Shown here piece after piece: positions 1 through 7,102 of a stretch of DNA of 64,000 nucleotides. Position 1 is the first letter of the stretch, and every line of letters starts with the position of its first letter. A program made the position numbers and the translations under genes. The DNA is from Acidimicrobiales bacterium (lineage in GTDB: Bacteria; Actinomycetota; Acidimicrobiia; Acidimicrobiales; Palsa-688). The DNA is taken from the NCBI GenBank assembly GCA_036378675.1, contig DASUWA010000013.1:176503-240502 (forward strand). Direction: 5' to 3'. The notes beneath the pieces are model-generated. The model ran no database searches. It was given only the letters and a program-made list of their open reading frames with translations, and was not told the origin of the DNA.

Positions 1-1122
1 GTTCTCAATGGGGCGGGTGGGACCCCTGAACCGTCGGACGGCAGCGAGATGCTTTACTCGTCTGGCACCACCGGGCGCCCCAAGGCGGTGCGCCGTCCGC
101 TTCCTGCGGAGAACGGTTCCTGGGCGCAGTCGGTCCTGGAACTGGCTCTGCTCCACCGTTACGGGATGACGGCTTCCAGCGTGTACCTCTCGCCGGCACC
201 TCTTTACCACGCGGCCGGGGTGAACTACACCATGGCGGTGAACCGGGTCGGAGCGGCTTCGGTCCTGATGCGGAAGTTCGATCCCGAAACCGTCCTCAGG
301 CTGATCGAGCTTCATCGCGTCACCCATGCGCAGTTCGTGCCGACGATGTTCGTGCGGATGCTCAAGCTGCCAGAGCAGGTCCGTGCGAAGTACGACGTCT
401 CGTCTCTCCGGTGCGTGCTCCACGCCGCGGCGCCATGCCCGGTCGATGTCAAACATCAGATGATGGATTGGTTCGGTCCGATCATCCACGAGTACTACGG
501 CGGGACCGAGGGCTTTGCGGGAACCACGATTGGTCCCGAGGAGTGGCTCGCCCATCCCGGTTCGGTCGGCAAGCCTCTCACCACGGTTCACGTACTCGAT
601 TCCGGGGGAGAGGGGCTTCCTCCGGGCTCGCCGGGAGAGATTTACTTCGAGGGTGGACCTGACTTCGAGTATTTCAAGGATCCGCAGAAGACCGCCTCGG
701 TGTCCAACGGGAAAGGGTGGCGCACGCTCGGCGACGTCGGCTACGTGGACGACGACGGGTACCTCTACCTCACGGACCGCTCCACGTTCATGATCGTCTC
801 CGGTGGCGTCAACATCTACCCGCAGGAGATCGAGAACCTCCTGGTGATGCACCCCAAGCTCGCCGACGCTGCTGTCTTCGGCGTGCCGAACGACGAGTTC
901 GGCGAGGAGGTCAAGGCCGTCGTCCAGCCTCTCGACGGTGTTGCCCCCGGTCCGGACCTGGCCGCCGAGCTGGTCGAATACTGCCGGGCGCATCTGGCGT
1001 CATACAAGTGCCCCCGCAGCGTCGATTTCGATTCCGCCCTGCCTCGGGATCCGAACGGCAAGCTCTACAAGAGGCGGATTCGCGATCGTTACTGGCAGGG
1101 AAAGGCGTCGCGAATCTTGTAG
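1..1122 (+). CDS. Acyl-CoA synthetase (AMP-binding), 5'-truncated by window edge
   Basis: Adenylate-forming (ANL superfamily) enzyme that activates a carboxylic acid as acyl-AMP and then as the CoA thioester in the cytosol. The frame is open to the left edge, so the N-terminus is missing: 373 residues are visible against roughly 500 in full-length members. The AMP loop SSGTTGRPK lies at visible residues 20-28, followed by YYGGTEG, the GWRTLGD hinge region, GGVNIYPQEIEN and a C-terminal PNGKLYKR carrying the expected catalytic lysine. The acid substrate cannot be told from sequence; fatty, aryl and terpenoid acids are all possible. It ends 27 bp before a convergent gene. Confidence 0.93.
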   Translation, partial: VLNGAGGTPEPSDGSEMLYSSGTTGRPKAVRRPLPAENGSWAQSVLELALLHRYGMTASSVYLSPAPLYHAAGVNYTMAVNRVGAASVLMRKFDPETVLRLIELHRVTHAQFVPTMFVRMLKLPEQVRAKYDVSSLRCVLHAAAPCPVDVKHQMMDWFGPIIHEYYGGTEGFAGTTIGPEEWLAHPGSVGKPLTTVHVLDSGGEGLPPGSPGEIYFEGGPDFEYFKDPQKTASVSNGKGWRTLGDVGYVDDDGYLYLTDRSTFMIVSGGVNIYPQEIENLLVMHPKLADAAVFGVPNDEFGEEVKAVVQPLDGVAPGPDLAAELVEYCRAHLASYKCPRSVDFDSALPRDPNGKLYKRRIRDRYWQGKASRIL

Positions 1123-1149
1123 CCGGGACAGCGGGTCGGAATGGCCGGC

Positions 1150-1632
1150 TCAGATGTCGATCGCGCAGCTCGAGTCGATTCCGAGAACTTCGAGCGCCCG
1201 CCCGAGGCCCAGATACACGGACACGCACATGGTCAAGTCCAGGATCTCCTGATCGCTGAAGCTTGATCGCAAGCGCGCGAACAGGTCGTCGTCGATCTCG
1301 CGATGGTTGGCCGCGAAGCGCTCAGCGAACTCGATGGCGAGCCTCTGTCGCCGGCTGTATCCCGGATAGTCCGACGCCTCATCGAGGTGCTCGTACAGAT
1401 CCTCGGTCACTCCAGCCGCCAGCACGGAGGGTGCGCGGAAGTTCGAGCACGCGCTGCACGCGTTCAACTGGGCGATGCGCATGCGCGCCACTTCCCGCTC
1501 CTCGGGGGGAAGGATGCTGCGCTGATAGACGGTCGAGATCATTCGCTCGACCATGGAGCCCATCTCTGGGCGCAGCGTCCAGATCATCGACGCTTCGCCG
1601 CCGGGACCACTTGGAATGCCGATTCGGGCCAT
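1150..1632 (-). CDS. Carboxymuconolactone decarboxylase / AhpD-like protein
   Basis: Small helical CMD-family protein of 160 residues. The CSAC pair (Cys59 and Cys62 from the chosen ATG) is the redox CxxC of the AhpD-like branch, which reduces peroxiredoxins or other disulfides, rather than the decarboxylase branch that lacks it. The start was set at ATG 1632, not the in-frame TTG at 1650, because a TACGAT box sits 7 nt upstream and no ribosome site is seen. The divergent neighbour is a peroxiredoxin, so a shared peroxide-defence role is plausible, although the peroxiredoxin is of 1-Cys type and does not need a classical AhpD partner. Confidence 0.85.
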   Translation of the reverse strand: MARIGIPSGPGGEASMIWTLRPEMGSMVERMISTVYQRSILPPEEREVARMRIAQLNACSACSNFRAPSVLAAGVTEDLYEHLDEASDYPGYSRRQRLAIEFAERFAANHREIDDDLFARLRSSFSDQEILDLTMCVSVYLGLGRALEVLGIDSSCAIDI

Positions 1633-1639
1633 ACGAGGG

Positions 1640-1645
1640 ATCGTA
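1640..1645 (-). promoter_or_regulatory. Leaderless -10 box (TACGAT) of the AhpD-like gene
   Basis: TACGAT on the minus strand ends 7 nt before ATG 1632. It fits the TANNNT pattern shared by many starts in this window and implies that transcription begins at the start codon. Confidence 0.5.
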
Positions 1646-1731
1646 GGCAAGTAAAGCCGGGATCGCGTCGCGCCGAATTCCTAAGTGCCTACTTTTGGTC
1701 CACCCAAAGACCTGGCAGCGATAATGCTGGC

Positions 1732-1797
1732 GGGTGACCTGGGACTCGATTTGCAGGGGTCTGCCCTTGAGAACCCAGGCCACCCACCTAGTTTTTT
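1732..1797 (+). ncRNA. Candidate small RNA or structured leader upstream of peroxiredoxin
   Basis: GATAAT at 1720-1725 would place a transcription start near G1732. From there GGGTGACCTGGG (1732-1743) can pair with CCCAGGCCACCC (1774-1785) with one A-C mismatch. The 30-nt interior can add CTC/GAG and GGG/CCC pairs, giving a rod-like hairpin. Six T residues follow at 1792-1797, but 6 nt separate them from the stem, so termination would be imperfect. It could be a free RNA of about 66 nt, or an attenuator for the peroxiredoxin whose ATG is at 1973. No known RNA family is recognised. Confidence 0.4.
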
Positions 1798-1972
1798 ACC
1801 AGCCGTGCGTGGGCGGTTTGGGTGATCCACCGACGGCGCCCCCCGATTGGCGGCAGAGTAACGGCGGGCCGGAGTGGCATGATCTAGCCGTGAGTGAAGC
1901 GAGAATCGGCCTTGACATCGGGGTTGGCGAGAGGGTGGACTCGTGAAAGCTCGAACGAACAGGAGGCTTTCC

Positions 1973-2629
1973 ATGTCACTGGCAATCGGCGACACTGCTC
2001 CGGACTTCGAAGCCCAGACCACCGAAGGACCCATTCGCTTCCATGAATGGATAGGTGACTCGTGGGCGGTGCTGTTCAGCCACCCGAAGGATTTCACCCC
2101 GGTCTGCACCACCGAGCTCGGGTACATGGCGAGGATCAAGCCGGAATTCGACCGGCGCGGTGTCAAGGTCATCGGACTCTCCGTCGACTCGACCGGCGAC
2201 CACGAGCAATGGGCGAGAGATATCGAGGAAACCCAGGGGACAGCCCCCAACTACCCGATTATCGGTGACTCGGATTTCAACGTCGCCAAGCTCTACGGGA
2301 TGCTCCCGGCCAGCACATCCGGCGAGGCCAAGTCGCGTACCCCTGCAGACAATCAGACGGTCCGGAACGTCTTCGTGATCGGCCCGGACAAGAAGCTCAA
2401 GCTGATCCTGGTGTACCCGATGACCACCGGCCGGAACTTCGACGAGGTACTTCGCGTCATCGACTCGCTGCAACTCACCGCAAATCACCGGGTCGCTACT
2501 CCTGTCAACTGGAAGCCGGGCGAAGACGTGATCATCTCCGGCTCTGTCTCGAACGACGAGGCCAAGAAGGTGTTCGGGAGCTGGAAGGAGCCGAAGCCGT
2601 ACATCCGGATCGTCCCCCAGCCCGACTGA
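1973..2629 (+). CDS. 1-Cys peroxiredoxin (Prx6-type AhpC/TSA family)
   Basis: Reduces hydrogen peroxide and organic hydroperoxides through a single peroxidatic cysteine, Cys45 in the motif HPKDFTPVCTTE. The 218-residue length and the long C-terminal region (PGEDVIISGSVSNDEA) are typical of the Prx6 group. The start is ATG 1973, preceded by AGGAGG at 1961-1966 with 6-nt spacing; an in-frame GTG at 1943 lacks such a site. The gene has a long upstream region with a possible structured leader, so regulation by an RNA element or redox factor is conceivable. It stands alone, with an SDR 97 bp downstream. Confidence 0.95.
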   Translation: MSLAIGDTAPDFEAQTTEGPIRFHEWIGDSWAVLFSHPKDFTPVCTTELGYMARIKPEFDRRGVKVIGLSVDSTGDHEQWARDIEETQGTAPNYPIIGDSDFNVAKLYGMLPASTSGEAKSRTPADNQTVRNVFVIGPDKKLKLILVYPMTTGRNFDEVLRVIDSLQLTANHRVATPVNWKPGEDVIISGSVSNDEAKKVFGSWKEPKPYIRIVPQPD

Positions 2630-2726
2630 CCCCGGACGAAGCGGTTTGCGGTCATCGTGAAGCGGAACGCCGGCTTGCTGTCGTCGGCTATGTTTCCGCC
2701 CGATTAGATCGGGAGGGGATGCCCCA

Positions 2727-3620
2727 ATGAACACGCTTCAGGACAGGGTCGCGATCATTACCGGCGCCGGCCGGGGGATCGGGCGCGAGCACGCGCTCCT
2801 ATTTGCGGCGGAAGGAGCGAAGGTCGTCGTCAACGACCTCGGCGGCGATCGGGACGGTACCGGCGCGGACGCTTCGCCGGCACAGCAGGTGGTCGACGAG
2901 ATCAAGGCGACCGGCGGCGAAGCCATCGCAAACCACGACGACGTGGCCGATTTCGAAGGGGCGCGACGGATGGTCCAAAGCGCCATCGATACCTATGGCG
3001 ACCTTCACGTCCTCGTCAACAATGCCGGCATTCTGCGCGACCGGATGCTCGTCAACATGACCGAGGAGGAGTGGGACGCGGTCATCCACGTTCACCTGAA
3101 AGGTCATTTCGCGCCGCTGAGGCATGCCGCGGCCTACTGGAGGGAGCAGTCCAAGGCCGGGCACGAAGCGAAGCGATCGGTGATCAACACCTCTTCGACG
3201 TCAGGCTTGTTCGGGAACGTCGGCCAGACCAACTACGGCGCAGCGAAGATGGGTATCGCCGCCTTGACGATCATCTCGAATTGGGAGCTTGGCCGTTTCG
3301 GCGTCCGAGTGAATGCCATTGCTCCGGCCGCGTACACCCGTCTCACCGCTGATCTCAATCCGGACCGTCCGTATGAGCCCGGCGGGCCGATGGACCCGGC
3401 GAACATTTCGCCGTTCGTCGCTTATCTCGCCACCGAGGAGTGCCCGATCAACGGCAGGTGCTTCTTCGTGTTCGGCGGCCAGGTTCACCTCTTCCAACCG
3501 TTCGCACTCGTCGACAAGATCGAGAAGGACGGCCGGTGGACGGTTCCGGAGCTCGAGAAGGAGGCCGCCCGTTTCGCGGACGTGCCGTTCAACCTGAACA
3601 ATCCGTTCCGCCCCGACTGA
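2727..3620 (+). CDS. SDR oxidoreductase, (3R)-hydroxyacyl-CoA dehydrogenase-like
   Basis: Classical short-chain dehydrogenase of 297 residues. The TGAGRGIG nucleotide loop is near residue 13, NNAG follows, and the catalytic Ser and the YxxxK (YGAAK) motif are present. The inserts VVNDLGG near the start and the C-terminal block FFVFGGQVHLFQPF are like the dehydrogenase domain of peroxisomal multifunctional enzyme type 2, which oxidises (3R)-hydroxyacyl-CoA. A beta-oxidation role is therefore likely but not proven. GGGAGGGG lies upstream of the ATG. The stop is 13 bp from the end of a convergent gene. Confidence 0.9.
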   Translation: MNTLQDRVAIITGAGRGIGREHALLFAAEGAKVVVNDLGGDRDGTGADASPAQQVVDEIKATGGEAIANHDDVADFEGARRMVQSAIDTYGDLHVLVNNAGILRDRMLVNMTEEEWDAVIHVHLKGHFAPLRHAAAYWREQSKAGHEAKRSVINTSSTSGLFGNVGQTNYGAAKMGIAALTIISNWELGRFGVRVNAIAPAAYTRLTADLNPDRPYEPGGPMDPANISPFVAYLATEECPINGRCFFVFGGQVHLFQPFALVDKIEKDGRWTVPELEKEAARFADVPFNLNNPFRPD

Positions 3621-3633
3621 ATCGATCCTGGGG

Positions 3634-3921
3634 TCAATCGTCAGAGCAGCGGCATGGACTGCTCGAGCATTTCGGGCAGCCCGCGGAGTAGCGGGCCACT
3701 GCGTCGTCGAGGCGAAGGTCGAGCTGGTTCGCCAGCGAGGCGACCCAGGCGAGAACGTCGGAAAGCTCATGAAGCTGTTCCTCCTTGGTCCCTTTTCGAA
3801 CCGCGCGTGCGAGCTCTCCCATCTCTTCGGTGAGCCACGCGACCGTCGCCGTGGTGCCGCGAGCCTCGTCTCGTTCACCGTACGTCTCGAGCATCAGCCG
3901 TTGTAGCTCTGCCAGTTGCAC
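3634..3921 (-). CDS. MazG-like nucleotide pyrophosphohydrolase with Cys-rich tail
   Basis: Short helical protein of 95 residues with the MazG-type core (TEEMGELARAVRKG, then ELSDVLAWVASLANQ) whose acidic residues bind Mg2+. Relatives hydrolyse (d)NTPs to monophosphates or resemble dCTP/house-cleaning enzymes. The C-terminus ends CPKC-SSSP-CRC, which looks like a small zinc site. The start was set at GTG 3921, where the family homology begins; TAGGGT lies 7 nt upstream. It is 50 bp downstream of the pyrimidine reductase gene on the same strand. Confidence 0.85.
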   Translation of the reverse strand: MQLAELQRLMLETYGERDEARGTTATVAWLTEEMGELARAVRKGTKEEQLHELSDVLAWVASLANQLDLRLDDAVARYSAGCPKCSSSPCRCSDD

Positions 3922-3928
3922 CGTCGAG

Positions 3929-3934
3929 ACCCTA
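3929..3934 (-). promoter_or_regulatory. Leaderless -10 box (TAGGGT) of the MazG-like gene
   Basis: TAGGGT on the minus strand is separated by 7 nt from GTG 3921 and supports that start. Confidence 0.5.
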
Positions 3935-3971
3935 GGTGAACCGCGGAAGCCCGTCGCGAAGGCACACGCCT

Positions 3972-4712
3972 TTAGCGGCGAACTGCGAATCTGTAGAAGT
4001 AGAACCCGTCCTGCTCGAGAAGGTGGACAGGATCCAACTCGAGCGGCACCGACAGCTCGGGACCGGCAAGGATCCGGGGTCCGTCCCCAGCAACAATCCG
4101 GGGAGACAGGGTCACGCACAGCTCGTCGAGCAGACCTGCGTTGACCACGTCCGCGTTGAGGCCCGGGCCGCCTTCGAGCAGCACCGACCGGTACCCGCTC
4201 CCGTAGAGGTTGGCGATAGCTTCTTCGAGATCCACGTTGTCTTCGCCGGCGAGAACCAACTCCGCCGCGTGCCCCGCCCTCTCGCGCGCGCCGGGATTGG
4301 TGCCAGTGGTGGTGACCACGATGGGGCGCTGCTCGGCCTCGGTGAAGAACGGTGATGACCAGTCCAGGTTGCCGGATCGCGTGACCACTGCAATGGGCGG
4401 GACCGCCGGCTGCCCCCGTTCCTTTCTCTGATTGCGGAGATCCTCGTTCAGTACCGCTGGGCCGTAGCCCTCCGTCCTCATGGTCCCTGCGCCGACCAGG
4501 ATCACATCCGCGAGCGACCGGAGAACTTGGAACACCATGCGGTCCGCCGGACCTCCGAGCGTGCCAGATCTGCCGTTCAGGCTGATCGCGCCGTCAAGGC
4601 TGGAGATCATGTTGCACCGGACGAAAGCCCGGCCCGGGACCTGTGACCGTCCGACCGCGTAAGCGTCGGTGATGTCTACGTTCGCGGCTGCGATAGGCAA
4701 TAGAGCGCGCAT
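3972..4712 (-). CDS. Pyrimidine reductase family protein (RibD C-terminal/DHFR-like)
   Basis: Stand-alone RibD C-terminal domain of 246 residues. Visible features are NMISSLDGAISLNGRSG near the N-terminus, the substrate/NADPH segment VILVGAGTMRTEGYGP and the LLEGGPGLNADVVNAGLLDELCVTLSP block typical of the family. Family members reduce 5-amino-6-ribosylamino-uracil phosphate in riboflavin/F420 supply, but several unlinked paralogues have unknown substrates, and no other riboflavin gene is nearby. The start at ATG 4712 matches the conserved beginning; ATG 4751 is possible. It is divergent from the patatin gene. Confidence 0.85.
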   Translation of the reverse strand: MRALLPIAAANVDITDAYAVGRSQVPGRAFVRCNMISSLDGAISLNGRSGTLGGPADRMVFQVLRSLADVILVGAGTMRTEGYGPAVLNEDLRNQRKERGQPAVPPIAVVTRSGNLDWSSPFFTEAEQRPIVVTTTGTNPGARERAGHAAELVLAGEDNVDLEEAIANLYGSGYRSVLLEGGPGLNADVVNAGLLDELCVTLSPRIVAGDGPRILAGPELSVPLELDPVHLLEQDGFYFYRFAVRR

Positions 4713-4800
4713 AGATGATGGTCGAGCCCCAAATCTACGCGCTTGGGGCATGTAAACGCAGAGGCCGCTGTTGTAACCGGCGGGTTTGGAAGGAGTTCTG

Positions 4801-5688
4801 ATGGGTTCCGAGCGGGTTGCCGAGAAAGTGTTCGTCCTGAATGGCGGCGGTAACCTTGGCGCGGTCCAGGTGGGCATGCTCCAGGCGCTTCTCGAAGCTG
4901 GCATCAAGCCAGATGCGGTTGTGGGGACGTCGATCGGAGCCCTGAACGCAGCTTTCCTCGCCGGTCACCACGATCTGGCAGGCATCGAGGAGCTGTCGGA
5001 GCTGTGGTCCTCCGTCCGCCGGCGCGACGTGTTCCCGATGAGCATTCCCGCTCTTGCCAAGGGTGTGTTTGGGCACCAGCCCTTCATCGTCGAGTCGCTC
5101 GGATTGAGGAGCCTGCTGATGCGGGCGAACTTCGGCTTTGAGCGCCTCGAGGAAGCACCGATCCCAGTGCGCGTGATCGCGACCGACCTCGAGACCGGTG
5201 ACGCAGTGGTGCTCCGCTCCGGAGACACCATCCGTGCGTTGCTGGCCAGCTCGGCCATCCCTGGGGTGTTCCCCACCGTCGAGATAGACGGCCGTACCCT
5301 CATCGACGGGGGCATCGCGGCGAACACCCCTATTGCCCAGGCGGAGGATTTCGACCCGTCCGAGATCTACGTTCTTCCGACCGTGCCGGCAAGCCATCTC
5401 CCGCCACCGGGGAACGCGATCTTGATGATGCAGCGGGCGATGGCCCTTTCTGCTCATCCGGGCGAGCAGCGAGCTGTAGCGGAAGCCTCGTCGCGGCGCA
5501 CCGTCCGGATCCTCCCGGTGCCGGCGGCGGCCGGCAAGCTGTCGATCTTCGACTTCAGGGTGACCAGGCAGTTGATCCGAGAGTCCTACGTTCTCGCAGC
5601 TTCGTGGCTGGAAGGCGGCGCGTCGTCGCCGACCTCAGGACAGCTGCACACCCTGACAGCCACGAGCCCTTCTCTCGCCACTGCATAG
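4801..5688 (+). CDS. Patatin-like phospholipase / lipid acyl hydrolase
   Basis: Serine acyl hydrolase with a Ser-Asp dyad. From ATG 4801 the oxyanion loop GGGNLG is at residues 15-20, the nucleophile elbow GTSIG at 42-46 (Ser44) and the LIDGG motif supplies Asp169. The length of 295 residues matches the bacterial RssA-like patatins. AAGGAG at 4789-4794 with 6-nt spacing selects this ATG over an upstream in-frame TTG at 4786. There is no signal peptide, so it probably acts on membrane lipid or acyl esters from the cytosolic side. It stands alone. Confidence 0.92.
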   Translation: MGSERVAEKVFVLNGGGNLGAVQVGMLQALLEAGIKPDAVVGTSIGALNAAFLAGHHDLAGIEELSELWSSVRRRDVFPMSIPALAKGVFGHQPFIVESLGLRSLLMRANFGFERLEEAPIPVRVIATDLETGDAVVLRSGDTIRALLASSAIPGVFPTVEIDGRTLIDGGIAANTPIAQAEDFDPSEIYVLPTVPASHLPPPGNAILMMQRAMALSAHPGEQRAVAEASSRRTVRILPVPAAAGKLSIFDFRVTRQLIRESYVLAASWLEGGASSPTSGQLHTLTATSPSLATA

Positions 5689-5757
5689 ATCTCAGCCCCG
5701 CGACAGACGTCCGCCGGCCCTACGTTTCTCTTTTTCAATAGCGGCTTCTGCTTGCGG

Positions 5758-5763
5758 TAGCGT
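5758..5763 (+). promoter_or_regulatory. Leaderless -10 box (TAGCGT) of the PAS gene
   Basis: TAGCGT is 8 nt before ATG 5772; no ribosome binding site is visible there. Confidence 0.5.
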
Positions 5764-5771
5764 CCGTCGGC

Positions 5772-6194
5772 ATGACCGAGTCTGGGGGCGGATCGGGCGC
5801 GACACACAAGAAGAGCTTGCAGCTCATCCTTGCGAGAGAGCTTGCGGCCAATCTCGCCACGCCGATGTTCCTCATCGACGAGGAGGGCATGCTCGTCTAC
5901 TTCAACGAGGCGGCGGAGCTGATGCTCGGGCGAACGTTCGCGGAGGTCGGGCAGATGACGGCCAACGAGTTCGGTACCAAGCTGCAGCTGGCCGAGCTCG
6001 ACGGCTCGCCGATGCGCCGGCGGGATTCGCCCGCGGGGGTTGCCTTCTTGCAACGCCAGCCATCCCACCGGACGGTGCTCGCCACTTCTCTCGACGGGTC
6101 GAGGAGACCGTTCGAGGTGACGGCGTATCCGTTATTCGGAAAGGTCGGAGAGATGCACGGTGTGCTCACGGTCTTCTGGGAGGCCGACCGATGA
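5772..6194 (+). CDS. Single PAS-domain sensor protein
   Basis: Cytosolic protein of 140 residues made of one PAS domain (about residues 20-135), with ATPMFLIDEEGMLVYFNEAAE and the end strand GVLTVFWEADR. It has no kinase, cyclase or DNA-binding output domain of its own. The next gene starts inside its stop codon (ATGA), so the two are translationally coupled and the metallo-beta-lactamase protein is the obvious output partner. Whether it binds a ligand or cofactor cannot be seen; there is no haem or flavin cysteine motif. Confidence 0.88.
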   Translation: MTESGGGSGATHKKSLQLILARELAANLATPMFLIDEEGMLVYFNEAAELMLGRTFAEVGQMTANEFGTKLQLAELDGSPMRRRDSPAGVAFLQRQPSHRTVLATSLDGSRRPFEVTAYPLFGKVGEMHGVLTVFWEADR

Positions 6195-7057
6195 AGGTGC
6201 GGATCTGGGGTTGCAGGGGATCGCTTGCCACGCCGGGACCCGAAACGGTTCGCTATGGAGGCAACACGTCCTGCGTCGAGGTGCGGGGGAGCGACGGGCA
6301 GATCCTCGTCTTGGACGCCGGGACGGGCATGCGCCCCCTCGGCATAACCATGATGGACGAGTCAACTCAGCCGGTACACGTCCTGCTGAGCCACCTGCAC
6401 CTCGATCACTTACAGGGACTCGGGTTCTTCCGACCGCTCTTCCAGCCGGACCGTGAAATCCACATCTGGGGGCCGTCCTCACCGGTACAGCCGCTGGCCG
6501 ACCGGATCGCCACCTACCTGTCGCCGCCGTTGTTTCCCGTCCGGCTCTCCGACGTACCATCGAAGCTCTACTTCCACGACGTTCCCGACGAGCTGGTCGC
6601 GATCGGAGGCTTCAACATCCGGGCCGAGCTGGTCACCCATCAAGGCCCGACAGTGGGATACCGGATCGAGGAGGGCGGGCGCAGCGTCGTTTACATGCCC
6701 GACCACGAACCCGGCCTCGGTCACGGGCTAGAGGGTCGCTCGGCCGAGTGGATCAGCGGCTACGACCTGGCGTGCCGCGCGGACGTTCTCCTGCACGACG
6801 CTCAGTACACCGACGACGAGTATCCGGCCCACGTCGGCTGGGGGCACTCTTCGGTCGGGCACGTGGTGGACTTCGCCAAGAAGGCTGAAGTGAGTCATCT
6901 CGTGTTGTTCCATCACGACCCGTACCATCCCGACACCGAACTGGAGGATCTCGTGTCCACGGCGCGGGAGGTATGGGGCACATCTGAGGGTCAGGTGCTC
7001 GCGGCGTGGGAGGGCATGACCGTCGACCTGACCGGCGAAGAAGTGGTCGCATACTGA
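6191..7057 (+). CDS. MBL-fold metallo-hydrolase (TaR3-like)
   Basis: Metallo-beta-lactamase fold enzyme of 288 residues. The N-terminal signature WGCRGSLATPGPETVRYGGN and the metal motif HLHLDH at residues 68-73 mark the TaR3-like/PDE-like branch; further ligands are probably the His of VTHQGP, the Asp of MPDHEPG and the His of LFHHDPYHPD. Members are phosphodiesterases or nucleases of mostly unknown substrate and are often fused to sensory domains. Here a PAS protein is encoded immediately upstream with a 4-bp overlap, which looks like a split version of such a fusion. Confidence 0.9.
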   Translation: MKVRIWGCRGSLATPGPETVRYGGNTSCVEVRGSDGQILVLDAGTGMRPLGITMMDESTQPVHVLLSHLHLDHLQGLGFFRPLFQPDREIHIWGPSSPVQPLADRIATYLSPPLFPVRLSDVPSKLYFHDVPDELVAIGGFNIRAELVTHQGPTVGYRIEEGGRSVVYMPDHEPGLGHGLEGRSAEWISGYDLACRADVLLHDAQYTDDEYPAHVGWGHSSVGHVVDFAKKAEVSHLVLFHHDPYHPDTELEDLVSTAREVWGTSEGQVLAAWEGMTVDLTGEEVVAY

Positions 7058-7090
7058 TCTTTCAGGATCAACGATGTCCTAGTTGCGGCG

Positions 7091-7096
7091 TACCAT
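7091..7096 (+). promoter_or_regulatory. Leaderless -10 box (TACCAT) of lhr
   Basis: TACCAT is 6 nt upstream of ATG 7103, where no Shine-Dalgarno is present. Confidence 0.45.
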
Positions 7097-7102
7097 CCAC
7101 GA

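Larger units (their letters stand above)
1633..1972. other. 340-bp divergent intergenic region
   Basis: No credible protein gene lies between the AhpD-like gene and the peroxiredoxin. The stretch holds the leaderless box of the left gene, a GATAAT box (1720-1725) followed by a long inverted repeat and a T6 run (1732-1797), and a TTGACA at 1912-1917 with only a weak -10 (TGGACT, 18 bp away) pointing to the peroxiredoxin. Confidence 0.6.

Noticed and set aside
1734..1946. Small plus-strand frame upstream of the peroxiredoxin
   Set aside because: No homology; overlaps the structured leader and lacks a ribosome binding site.
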